From Paraburkholderia acidisoli (lineage in GTDB: Bacteria; Pseudomonadota; Gammaproteobacteria; Burkholderiales; Burkholderiaceae), in assembly GCF_009789675.1 (NCBI RefSeq), contig NZ_CP046915.1, positions 62,001 through 126,000 of the forward strand: a stretch of 64,000 nt of DNA, in the 5' to 3' direction. The position numbers and the translations under genes are program-made. Of this stretch, positions 1-7,231 are shown one piece after another (the first letter of the stretch is position 1; each line of letters opens with the position of its first letter). The notes beneath the pieces were generated by a model that worked only from the letters and a program-made list of their open reading frames with translations, did no database searches and was not told the origin of the DNA.

Positions 1-182
1 AGCAGCATCAGGCCGACAAAGCGCGGCGAATGCCAGCGCCACGCGCCGAGAATGACCACCGGATACGCGAGGTTCGCGAACACGCCAAGCCAGCGGCGCG
101 CCTTGTTGCGCACGCACGCGTTGGCGGCGGCGTCGACATTCGCCGCCGGCGCCGTTGCTTCGCGCCCGGAACCGGCCGTCAC
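1..182 (-). CDS. Membrane protein of aryl-polyene-type locus, N-terminal part (runs off window)
   Basis: The first 60 codons of a minus-strand gene continue beyond base 1. A GTG start at 182 is chosen because it lies 8 bases after the stop of the upstream acyl carrier protein gene; no better start is visible. The N-terminus is Ala/Asn-rich, then a basic stretch (NKARRW) leads into a hydrophobic segment from about residue 31, consistent with a membrane protein. In aryl-polyene gene clusters a small membrane protein (COG4648 type) sits directly after the paired acyl carrier proteins, so position supports that identity. The fragment is too short to confirm the family. Confidence 0.5.
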   Translation of the reverse strand, partial: MTAGSGREATAPAANVDAAANACVRNKARRWLGVFANLAYPVVILGAWRWHSPRFVGLML

Positions 183-190
183 GAACGGAC

Positions 191-442
191 TCAAGCCTGC
201 GGCGCGAGCAGCGACTCGACGGCGGCGATCACGTCGCCCACCGTGCGCACCGACTTGAACTCTTCGGGCTTGATGCGGCGGCCGGTGAGCTCCTGGAGCT
301 TGATGGCGAGGTCGACCGCGTCGATGCTGTCGAGATCCAGTTCCTCGAACAGATGCGCCTCGGGTGTGACGCGCGACGGTTCGATCTCGAAGTTCTCCTG
401 GAAGATCTCGCGAATACGCTCGAGAATTTCTGCCTGGTTCAT
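191..442 (-). CDS. Acyl carrier protein (second of a pair)
   Basis: This 83-residue protein has the four-helix acyl-carrier fold signature with the phosphopantetheine site LDLDSIDAVDL; the modified serine is residue 39. It would carry acyl intermediates on a 4'-phosphopantetheine arm in the cytoplasm. It lies 3 bases after another ACP gene and downstream of an acyltransferase and a ketosynthase-like gene, the order seen in aryl-polyene clusters (ApeE/ApeF pair). The specialised setting argues against it being the housekeeping AcpP, whose gene normally sits among fab genes. The acidic helix II around the serine is intact, so it should be functional. Confidence 0.88.
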   Translation of the reverse strand: MNQAEILERIREIFQENFEIEPSRVTPEAHLFEELDLDSIDAVDLAIKLQELTGRRIKPEEFKSVRTVGDVIAAVESLLAPQA

Positions 443-445
443 GAT

Positions 446-745
446 TCAGTTCCCCTTGCCTGCGTCAGCTTCCAGCGTGTCGCCAGCGTTGCGATGAGCC
501 GCGACGAGCGCCGCCAGCGTATTGATCGAACGAAAGTGGCCGCGCACGTTCTCGTCGTCGGCGGCAATGGTCAGCTGGTAATGCTGACGCAGCAAAATGC
601 CGATCTCGAGCGCGTCGATCGAGTCGAGGCCCACACCGTCGGTATCGAACAGCGGCGCGTCGTCGTCGATCGTCTCGGGCGTGAGATGTTCGAGATCGAG
701 CGCCTCGATCAAGAGCCGCTTAATTTCCAGTCTTAAAGAATCCAT
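446..745 (-). CDS. Acyl carrier protein (first of a pair)
   Basis: This 99-residue acyl carrier protein has the attachment motif GLDSIDALEI; the serine is residue 42. It is longer than a housekeeping ACP because of an insert before the serine (LFDTDGVGL) and a C-terminal tail. Its start overlaps the upstream acyltransferase gene by 26 bases, which implies translational coupling. Tandem, dissimilar ACPs next to an LPLAT acyltransferase are typical of aryl-polyene or related polyene-lipid clusters, where one ACP is probably used for priming or chain extension. Which ACP does which is not decidable from sequence. Confidence 0.87.
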   Translation of the reverse strand: MDSLRLEIKRLLIEALDLEHLTPETIDDDAPLFDTDGVGLDSIDALEIGILLRQHYQLTIAADDENVRGHFRSINTLAALVAAHRNAGDTLEADAGKGN

Positions 746-1514
746 AGTCGAACAGGTACTGCGTAATGTGGGCTTCGATGGCGCGCGTGACGTTGCGCGC
801 GGCCAGCGCGGAAGGCATGTCGCGCGGGGCGAGCGGACTCACGCCAACCGGCTCCAGCACGTTGACGCTGATGCGAAAGCGCCGCTGCGGCACGTGATAC
901 CAGCGCATCTGCCGCGTGAAGGCCGGCGGATCGCAGTGCAGCAGCACGGGCAAGATCGGCACGCCGGCTTCCAGCGCCGTATGCGCGAAGCCGCGCGAAA
1001 ACGCGTGCAAGCGGTTCGCTGCAGGGCTGCGCGAGCCTTCGGGAAAAATGATCATGCTGTAGCCGTTCGCGAGCTGGCGCGCGCAGTCCTGCACGAAGCC
1101 CGTGGCTTCGGCGTTGCTCACGTATTCGGCCGCGCGCACGATGCCCCAGAGGCAAGGATTGCTCCAGTGCGCGTTCTTGACCACGCAGCAGGCGGCCGGC
1201 TTGAGCGACAGCAGCACGACCACGTCGAGATAGGTCGGATGATTGGCGACGACGATCACGGGCGTGCGCGCGCGCAACGCGCTGGCGCCGGCCACCTCCA
1301 GTTCCATCACGCCCATGCGTTGCAAGGCCGCGACGAGCGCGCGAAAGAAACTGTGGATGAGCGCGGTGACGGCGCGTTGCCGCGAAGCGCGATGCGGCCA
1401 GAGCGCCGCGAGCGGAAACGCGATCACGGAGAACAGCAGCCCGCAAATGCCGAATACCGTGAAGCTGAGCGCCGTGGCGAAGAGGCGCCAGCCGTAATCA
1501 AGCCGTGCCCGCAT
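720..1514 (-). CDS. Lysophospholipid-type acyltransferase (PlsC domain)
   Basis: This 264-residue membrane-associated acyltransferase transfers an acyl chain from an ACP or CoA thioester to a lipid acceptor. The first 40 residues form one or two hydrophobic segments. The catalytic NHPTYLD motif (HX4D, residues 91-97) and the substrate-binding FPEGSRS motif (157-163) are both intact. It overlaps the ketosynthase-like gene upstream by 17 bases and the ACP gene downstream by 26 bases, so the four genes form one tight operon. In aryl-polyene clusters the equivalent enzyme is thought to help attach the finished polyene to the outer-membrane lipid. The local role is inferred from that context. Confidence 0.85.
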   Translation of the reverse strand: MRARLDYGWRLFATALSFTVFGICGLLFSVIAFPLAALWPHRASRQRAVTALIHSFFRALVAALQRMGVMELEVAGASALRARTPVIVVANHPTYLDVVVLLSLKPAACCVVKNAHWSNPCLWGIVRAAEYVSNAEATGFVQDCARQLANGYSMIIFPEGSRSPAANRLHAFSRGFAHTALEAGVPILPVLLHCDPPAFTRQMRWYHVPQRRFRISVNVLEPVGVSPLAPRDMPSALAARNVTRAIEAHITQYLFDYGFFKTGN

Positions 1515-2190
1515 GCCAGCTCCATTGCCACGTGACGCCGTTGCCCCGCCACACGGCCTGTTCGCCCGAACTCAGGCAGTGCTGCAGCGCTTCGCTCTGC
1601 GTGTCGAAGCGGCGCTCGCCGCCGCGCGCGTCTTGTGCGACCGTGCAGGCAAGCTCGCCTTGCGACGCCGCGCCCGCCTCGATCAGCAACGCGAATGCGC
1701 CGCGCCGAACCTCGTGTTCGATTTCGCCGTAGCGCGCGTCGGCCGCTTCGTCGGCATAGACCATCAGCACCGGCCCCGCAGCATCTTCCGACCATTGGGC
1801 ATAGGCTTCGAGCAGCGCATAGCCCAGCGTTTGCGCGCCCGCCGAAACGGCGGTGGCCGCGGAGCGGTCCTGCCGCGAAATCCCGAAGAGGCCCGTCATG
1901 GCGTTCAGCACCGAGAGGCTGAACGCATTCGGCGAAACCGGCTTGCCCGCTTCGATGCCGCTCAGGATCTCGGTCGTGCGGCGCAGTTCGCCGTGTCGCG
2001 AGCCGAAGACGACCCGCGCTTTCGTTCGCGCATCGACGCAGTCGTCCGCCACCTGCAACGCCATGCGCGAGAGCGAGCTCAACCGGCGCCGCATCATCGG
2101 ATCGACGAACGCAACCTCTGGCGTGCTTTCCGGATGGGAAGACCAGCAGGACCATCGCGCGACGGGCAGCGTCCACGACATAGCGGGCAT
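1498..2190 (-). CDS. Ketosynthase-like protein, N-terminal KS domain only, no active-site cysteine
   Basis: This protein of about 230 residues resembles the stand-alone beta-ketoacyl-synthase N-terminal domain found in aryl-polyene clusters (ApeC type, PF13723). Where a condensing enzyme would carry its nucleophilic cysteine the sequence reads RSAATAVSAGAQTL, so the cysteine is missing; the C-terminal thiolase half with its histidines is absent too. It is probably a non-condensing partner or chain-length factor. The frame is open up to 2280, but the stretch before 2190 is arginine-rich and unlike the family. The start at 2190 (or 2181) puts the conserved MSWTLPVARW segment at the N-terminus. 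It is the first gene of the minus-strand operon. Confidence 0.72.
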   Translation of the reverse strand: MPAMSWTLPVARWSCWSSHPESTPEVAFVDPMMRRRLSSLSRMALQVADDCVDARTKARVVFGSRHGELRRTTEILSGIEAGKPVSPNAFSLSVLNAMTGLFGISRQDRSAATAVSAGAQTLGYALLEAYAQWSEDAAGPVLMVYADEAADARYGEIEHEVRRGAFALLIEAGAASQGELACTVAQDARGGERRFDTQSEALQHCLSSGEQAVWRGNGVTWQWSWHAGTA

Positions 2191-2864
2191 AGGGAATTGA
2201 CGGTGTCGGCCGCCGGAGTCGAGCGTGCGACTCCCACGGCGCAAGTTTATTTTTTCTTGGCCACCGAATACTCGGGGCAAGTTCTCGCGGGCCTTTTTAC
2301 GGCAATATTGAGAAATAATTTAGACAAGTTACAAATTATTTTCGAACAGCTTGCCCCAGTCAAGACGCATTCCGGAAATTGGCGAATGGTTGGCCGGACT
2401 ATTCGAAACAGTTGGCACGGATTCAATCTGATTCGCATATACCCGAAGCCGGAATTGCGAGCGGCCAATCGCCCTGCGCGATTCAATGCGATCGTGAAAC
2501 TTGCGGAAAACGCCTGATTAATGGCGTGAAATGCACGAACCGTTGAGTTGGCAACGAGGCGATCGGCATTTCTACTGATGTCTCGTCAACGCCACGTCTG
2601 TCAGGGAGAGTCCGTTTCGAGCCGCGTTCGATTCAGCCTCGCAACCGCAAACGCTGGGCTTGCGAGAATATCTGTCATGAAGCGTTAAATAGCGGCGCGG
2701 TCGCGAGATTCCAGATTGGCCGCCACCGCGAAAATCGCCGTGCCCGGGACGCCTGGCGTCGAACCCCGTAAAATACCCGGCGCAACAACGAGGCAACGGG
2801 TTACGGCAATCGCTCGACGGCTGCGCGGTCCCGCATGCCGGTTCGCACTTTTCTTCGGTCTCCG
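2191..2864. other. Intergenic region with AT-rich putative promoter of the ACP/acyltransferase operon
   Basis: These 674 bases separate the divergent ketosynthase-like and LysE-type genes. Bases 2300-2345 are far richer in A+T than their surroundings, and this is the likely promoter region for the minus-strand operon; no -35/-10 pair can be chosen with confidence. The short open frames here have no recognisable protein character. Confidence 0.4.
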
Positions 2865-3464
2865 ATGCTCTCCACCACCACCCTCGAGTTGATGGCCTCG
2901 GGTTGCGCCATCGTGCTGCTCATGCCCGGGCCCACCAACACCTTGCTGGCCGCGGCCGGCCTGAAACACGGGCTACGGCGCTCCGCCCGCCTGACCGCGG
3001 CGGAACTCGCGGGTTATCTGATTTCGATTACGCTCTGGGGCCTCGTTCTGACCCATACCGCGCAGTCGATGGGCTGGCTGCCGCGCGCTTTGAAAATCGC
3101 CAGCAGCGTTTATCTCCTGTGGCTCGCCATTCGTTTGTGGCTCACCGCCAATACGATCGAAACGTCGGCCACCGGCGTGATTGGCTTGCGTACGCTGTTC
3201 GGCGCGACGCTGCTCAACCCCAAAGCCATCTTGTTCGCCGGTTCGATCTTTCCGCCCGAGGCGTTCACGCGGGTCGCCGCGTGGCTCGAGTCCATGGCGC
3301 TATTCACCGCCCTGCTGGTCCCGATCGGTTTCGTGTGGATCGCGATTGGCGCCTCGCCGAATCACGGCGGGCAGCCGCGTATTCGCCCGGCCAGCCTGCA
3401 ACGGGGCGCTTCGATCGTCGTGACGTTCTTTTCGATGTCGCTGCTGTGGACGGCCTTGCGCTAG
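2865..3464 (+). CDS. LysE/RhtB family amino-acid exporter
   Basis: This is a 199-residue inner-membrane exporter of the LysE/RhtB superfamily. The N-terminal helix carries the family hallmark around residues 20-28 (LLMPGPTNT), followed by about five further hydrophobic helices and a second family element, LLNPKAILF, near residue 118. Members export amino acids or derivatives such as lysine, threonine or homoserine lactone; the substrate cannot be read from sequence. The frame opens at 2835, but the methionine at 2865 aligns with the family N-terminus and is preferred. It stands alone and is convergent with the lipoprotein gene downstream. Confidence 0.85.
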   Translation: MLSTTTLELMASGCAIVLLMPGPTNTLLAAAGLKHGLRRSARLTAAELAGYLISITLWGLVLTHTAQSMGWLPRALKIASSVYLLWLAIRLWLTANTIETSATGVIGLRTLFGATLLNPKAILFAGSIFPPEAFTRVAAWLESMALFTALLVPIGFVWIAIGASPNHGGQPRIRPASLQRGASIVVTFFSMSLLWTALR

Positions 3465-3490
3465 CCGCGCCCGCCGGCGCGCCGCGCGCC

Positions 3491-3970
3491 TTACTTGCGC
3501 AGGCCGGAAACCGCGATCTCGCCGCCGTCGCCGGGCACGCTGACCGGGTCTCCCGCTTGCGGAAGCATGGCGTCGACGTTTTTCGGCGTCATTGGGACGG
3601 TGATGAACTGAGGGTAGTTGTACGCGGAGCCGTCGCCGATATCGACACCCGCGCCAATCACACCGCCTGCGAAGAGATTGCCGAAGACAGTGCCCTTCGT
3701 ATACGACTTGGCCGTGAGCAAGCCCGAATCGTAGCCGGCCTTTTCGCAGCGCACGATCAGCCGCCCGTAGTCGCGATGGACCGTGACGAACGCAGGCGTT
3801 CTCGCGTACCACGTGCCTTTGCTGTTCGTAAGCATGCAGTTGGCGCCCGGCACGGTGCCGTAGGCGTCGACGGCCTGCAATGAAATCATCTGCCTCGAAC
3901 CGTTGGTGATCGACGCACAACCCGCCAGCGCGAGAGCACACGCCAGACCGGCTGCCCTGGTGAATTTCAT
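3491..3970 (-). CDS. Small outer- or inner-membrane lipoprotein
   Basis: This 159-residue protein has a type II signal peptide and lipobox LALAGC (lipidated Cys18). The mature part contains the segment TNGSRQMISLQAV, which resembles small secreted lipoproteins with a PEGA-like fold, then a Gly-rich stretch (about 112-128: LFAGGVIGAGVDIGDG) that looks like a glycine-zipper hydrophobic segment, and a polar tail. No enzymatic motif is visible. It is probably an envelope-stress or structural lipoprotein. An inverted repeat lies 34-48 bases upstream of the start (separate entry). It is convergent with the LysE-type gene. Confidence 0.78.
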   Translation of the reverse strand: MKFTRAAGLACALALAGCASITNGSRQMISLQAVDAYGTVPGANCMLTNSKGTWYARTPAFVTVHRDYGRLIVRCEKAGYDSGLLTAKSYTKGTVFGNLFAGGVIGAGVDIGDGSAYNYPQFITVPMTPKNVDAMLPQAGDPVSVPGDGGEIAVSGLRK

Positions 3971-4313
3971 GCTTACCCCGAAAACGATTGCCTTGTTTTT
4001 GCAGTTACAATTTGTAACCCCGGGCGATTCTAGCCGCTCCGGAAATCACCAGCAATAGCGTGCATACAACGCGGATGGGTATCGGAGATAGAATATATTC
4101 ACGGCGCATCGCGCAAACGTTGGCGCAATGCTCGGGCCCCGACATCAACGCCATTGGCCAGGCTTTTTACGCCATTCTCGGGTTGTCGGTCAGCGTGCCC
4201 GCATTCGTCGTTGAAAGCGTGCTGGAAAGTGGGAGCCGTCGCTTGCTCCCGTCACAAAGCGATTCGAGTCAGGAACAAGATCGTGACGCAACATCCCCAA
4301 TTTTTACCGAACC
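3971..4313. other. Divergent intergenic region
   Basis: This 343-base gap lies between the lipoprotein gene (minus) and the small membrane protein gene (plus). The only structure I recognise is the GTTACA inverted repeat at 4004-4018. Frames open across the gap show no protein-like features. Confidence 0.45.
4004..4018. promoter_or_regulatory. GTTACA-N3-TGTAAC inverted repeat, possible operator
   Basis: A 15-base near-perfect palindrome with 6-base arms lies 34-48 bases upstream of the lipoprotein start, where a repressor would overlap the promoter. It stands out as AT-rich in GC-rich surroundings. The cognate regulator is unknown. Confidence 0.3.
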
Positions 4314-4697
4314 ATGGCAAATACCCGGCCATTTTCCGTTAGCGTCGTCGCGTGGCTCACCATCATTTGCGGCGCCCTGGGCCTGCTGCAAAAGTCGAGC
4401 GGAGAACAAATCCCGAGCGTGATGGTGGGACCGGTCGTCGCGACGCTCATCTGCGTCGTCACCGGCGTCGAAATGCTCTCCAGCGTGTGGATGCTGAGGG
4501 GCTCGCGTCTCGCGCGCACGATCTATGTGGCCTGCCTCGTGGGCATGACCGCGTTCATCGGCATTCGCGTACTGGCGGTCGGCTTGCCGAGCCGGATCGT
4601 GTTCCCGGTGGCGTTCACCGCGGCCATGGTCTACTTCCTGTATCGCCCCACCGCCTCGCAGTTCTTCGCGCGGGCGAAGCGGCCGCAGCAGGGGTAA
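4314..4697 (+). CDS. Small hypothetical inner-membrane protein
   Basis: This 127-residue protein has four predicted hydrophobic segments (about residues 8-25, 36-58, 68-90 and 94-112) and a short basic C-terminus (FFARAKRPQQ). There are no catalytic or metal-binding motifs. The size and topology recall small conserved membrane proteins annotated only as hypothetical in Burkholderiales. It is convergent with the TusA-MetE fusion gene and does not look part of an operon. Function unknown. Confidence 0.68.
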   Translation: MANTRPFSVSVVAWLTIICGALGLLQKSSGEQIPSVMVGPVVATLICVVTGVEMLSSVWMLRGSRLARTIYVACLVGMTAFIGIRVLAVGLPSRIVFPVAFTAAMVYFLYRPTASQFFARAKRPQQG

Positions 4698-4738
4698 TGC
4701 GGGCAATAACGCGGGGATAACGCCGGAGATTACGCCGC

Positions 4739-6301
4739 TCACACCCCGTACCGCTGCCGCAGGATCGCCGCCGCCTCGGCGAGCGTTCGCAACTTCGCCT
4801 CCGCAATCCGGGCGCTGCTCACGGGTGCATCCGCGAACGTCGCGAAGCCGCAGTCGGGGTTGAACAGCACGCGCCCGGCGCCGAACAGGCGGATCGCTTC
4901 CTCGCCCTTGCGCAGGACTTCCTCGAGCGATTCCACGTGCGCGTGCTTCTGATTGCACAGACCCACGCCAATACGCTGCCGCTCGGGCAAACGTTGCAGC
5001 ACCGCCATTTCACCGGCGCGCGGCGTGTACAGCTCGAGGAACAGCGTGCCCACGTTCAACGCCGCCAGCGTCTCCACCAGCGGACGATAGTCGCCTGCCA
5101 TCGCCTTGCTCTCGTCCGTGGTCCAGTTGCCGCGGCACATGTGCATCGCGACACGCTCCTGCGGGAATCCGTCGACCACCGCGTTGAGCAGATCGCGCGC
5201 GAACGCGAGTTCGGTCACGGGATCTCTCTTTTCCGAGAGCGCGCCGCACATGAAGCTGCGCTGGCTCGTGGTGCCGGAAAACGCCACTTCGGAGAGCACC
5301 GGCTCGTCGAACTGCACCAGCGCCGCGCCCTGCGCCAGCAAGGCCGCCAGCTCTTCGCGCAGCACCCGCACGACGTCCGCCGCGAGCGCCTCGCGGCTCG
5401 CATACGCGCGGTCGGACACGCACTCCATCCACATCGTGCGCGTGAGCAGATACGGCCCCGGCAGCGCGACTTTCACGGGCTGCGCGGTCAATCCGCGCAC
5501 GTAGTCCAGTTCGTGCGCCGCGAGCGGACGGCTACGGCCCAACGGTCCGAACACGGCCGGGTGACGCACCTCGCCGGCCGGCACGTCGAGCGCGCGCAAC
5601 TCCTGCTCGAAGGCTTCGGGATCGTCCACGTAGGGCAGCAGATCCGTCAACGGAATCAGCTGGCAATTGTCGAGCCGTCCGCCGACGAAGCTCGCATAGC
5701 TGTCGCGCCGCTGCTCGCCGTCGGTGACGACGTCCACGCCCGCGCGCTGCTGCGCGGCCACGGCGAGTTGCACGGCGTCGTCGGCGCTCGACTGGAAGGC
5801 GGCCTCGTCGAGCCGCCCCTCCATGTGATCGTGCAGCGCCTGCAGCATCCAGCGCGGCCGCGGCCAACTGCCGATCCCCATCACCGACAACGGCCGGATC
5901 GGCGGCGCCGCGACCGGTGCGGGCAAGGTGCGGGGAATCGTGACAGCCACGATCGGGATGGCCGCGCGCGCTCGCGCGGCTTCCGGCGTTTCCGGCTCGG
6001 GTTCGGCTTGCGGCGGCTGATCTGCATGATCTGCACTGCCCGCGAACGCGCCCTTGCTCACCAGAAAACTGCGCCGCTTGCCCGCTTTGGTCCACGACAC
6101 GAGCTGGTTGCCCGTCATGCGGCACCAGGCGGGCAGGTCCGCTTCCACCGAGGTTTCCGTCGACTGGATTTCCAGCAACTGGCCGCGCTCGAGCGGGTCG
6201 ATATGCTTGCGGATCAGCAGCAACAAGCCGTTGCCGCAATCGAGATCGCCGCCGTCGAAGCTGACGGCGGGCGCATACGCATGCTGTGCGGAAGGTTCCA
6301 T
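4739..6301 (-). CDS. TusA-like / cobalamin-independent methionine synthase (MetE C-terminal-type) fusion
   Basis: This 520-residue protein has two domains joined by a Pro/Ala/Glu-rich linker (about 85-135). Residues 10-84 resemble a TusA sulfur carrier: GGDLDCGNG holds a cysteine (22) where TusA has its CPxP cysteine, and the tail of the domain has PAWCRMTGNQL. Residues 138-520 form a MetE C-terminal TIM barrel with TDGEQRRDSYASF and all expected zinc ligands: His387 and Cys389 (MHMCRGNW), Glu423 (FLELYTP) and Cys484 (NPDCGF). The MetE N-terminal folate half is absent, so an unusual methyl donor, or transfer to or from the fused sulfur carrier, is likely. The start at 6301 is chosen because the residues before it are arginine-rich and non-homologous. 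It is the last gene after a separate TusA-like and a DsrE-like gene. Family calls are firm; the reaction is unknown. Confidence 0.82.
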   Translation of the reverse strand: MEPSAQHAYAPAVSFDGGDLDCGNGLLLLIRKHIDPLERGQLLEIQSTETSVEADLPAWCRMTGNQLVSWTKAGKRRSFLVSKGAFAGSADHADQPPQAEPEPETPEAARARAAIPIVAVTIPRTLPAPVAAPPIRPLSVMGIGSWPRPRWMLQALHDHMEGRLDEAAFQSSADDAVQLAVAAQQRAGVDVVTDGEQRRDSYASFVGGRLDNCQLIPLTDLLPYVDDPEAFEQELRALDVPAGEVRHPAVFGPLGRSRPLAAHELDYVRGLTAQPVKVALPGPYLLTRTMWMECVSDRAYASREALAADVVRVLREELAALLAQGAALVQFDEPVLSEVAFSGTTSQRSFMCGALSEKRDPVTELAFARDLLNAVVDGFPQERVAMHMCRGNWTTDESKAMAGDYRPLVETLAALNVGTLFLELYTPRAGEMAVLQRLPERQRIGVGLCNQKHAHVESLEEVLRKGEEAIRLFGAGRVLFNPDCGFATFADAPVSSARIAEAKLRTLAEAAAILRQRYGV

Positions 6302-6419
6302 CGCGCGGAGTCCGTTGAAAGCGTCATGGCGATGTCGCGTGCGCGACGCTCGAAGCGTACGCGACATCGCCCGCCACGCGGCAGCGCCGGCGGGCGTGCC
6401 ACGCAGGGTCACGCGAACG

Positions 6420-6782
6420 TCAGTAGCTGAGGCTCGGGCAGGCTTCGCCCATGAACTCCACGAGCATCGCGCCGCCCACGATCTTCGCGCCGGGAATCAG
6501 TTTCTCTTCGTCGAGCGCGCGCTTCTTGAAGCACGGCGAGCAGACGTAGATCGTGCCGCCCGCCTCCACGAAACTGCCGATGAGTTCCTTGAGCGGCGCG
6601 AAGCCGGCCTCGTGGATGTCGTCCGCGTAACCGGACTGCGAGAGACGCGTCCCTTCGATGTTGAGGAACACGACAACGTCTTTATCGCTGGCGAGCGCCG
6701 CATTGGCGACGACGAAAGCGACCGTCGCACGGTCGGTGTCATCCTTGGCTCGAGTCAGACTGACCACGAATTTTCCAGACAC
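6420..6782 (-). CDS. DsrE/DsrF-like family protein
   Basis: This 120-residue alpha/beta protein of the DsrE fold begins with GKFVVSLTRAKDDTDRATVAF, typical of the family's first strand and helix. It has a CxxC pair (YVCSPCFKK, Cys81 and Cys84) and a third cysteine near the C-terminus (Cys115). DsrE-like proteins accept persulfide sulfur from TusA-like carriers or act as scaffolds in sulfur relay. Here the gene lies between a stand-alone TusA-like gene (63-base gap) and the TusA-MetE fusion gene (118-base gap), all on the minus strand, so a role in a local sulfur relay is a reasonable inference. Confidence 0.83.
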   Translation of the reverse strand: MSGKFVVSLTRAKDDTDRATVAFVVANAALASDKDVVVFLNIEGTRLSQSGYADDIHEAGFAPLKELIGSFVEAGGTIYVCSPCFKKRALDEEKLIPGAKIVGGAMLVEFMGEACPSLSY

Positions 6783-6845
6783 GATAGTCTCCTGATGCTC
6801 CTGCGGGTGGATTGCACGAGAGCCGCCGCCGCTCGACGGGCGGCG

Positions 6846-7106
6846 TCAGTCCCTCGCCTGGATGAAGAAAATACCCTGCTCCGGGTCGGCCATCAGCAGC
6901 CGGTGTCCGGTGATACGACAGTACGACGGAATGTCTTCGATCGCGCCGCGATCCCGCGCGATCAACCGGATGATGCGGCCCGGCATGGCGCGCAACTTCA
7001 CGCGCAGCTTGAGCAGCAATTCGCCGCAACCGAGATCGCCCGCGTCCCATTCCGCGTCGAAGCGGGCGTTCGGTTCCATCGCCGGAATATCGGCTGCTGC
7101 CGCCAT
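6846..7106 (-). CDS. TusA-like sulfur carrier protein with variant active site
   Basis: This 86-residue TusA-fold protein carries its putative sulfur-accepting Cys27 in DAGDLGCGELLLKLR; the usual CPxP motif has become CGEL, so both prolines are gone. The C-terminal TusA signature is conserved as IEDIPSYCRITGHRL, with a second cysteine at 63. It closely parallels the N-terminal domain of the downstream TusA-MetE fusion, including the MEPxA lead-in, so the two probably arose by duplication. Start 7106 is preferred; a methionine at residue 10 is an alternative. Likely role: persulfide or thiol carrier in a specialised relay, not tRNA thiolation. Confidence 0.8.
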   Translation of the reverse strand: MAAAADIPAMEPNARFDAEWDAGDLGCGELLLKLRVKLRAMPGRIIRLIARDRGAIEDIPSYCRITGHRLLMADPEQGIFFIQARD

Positions 7107-7231
7107 GAGTCTCTGCCTGAAAATGTGCCGGAGTCTGCAACGGGCATGATACGCACACTACGTGTTGCCTGCGTTTCGCGCGTGCAGACCCGACATGCGG
7201 CAAGCAGCGAGCGGCGCGAGACCTCAGCGGC

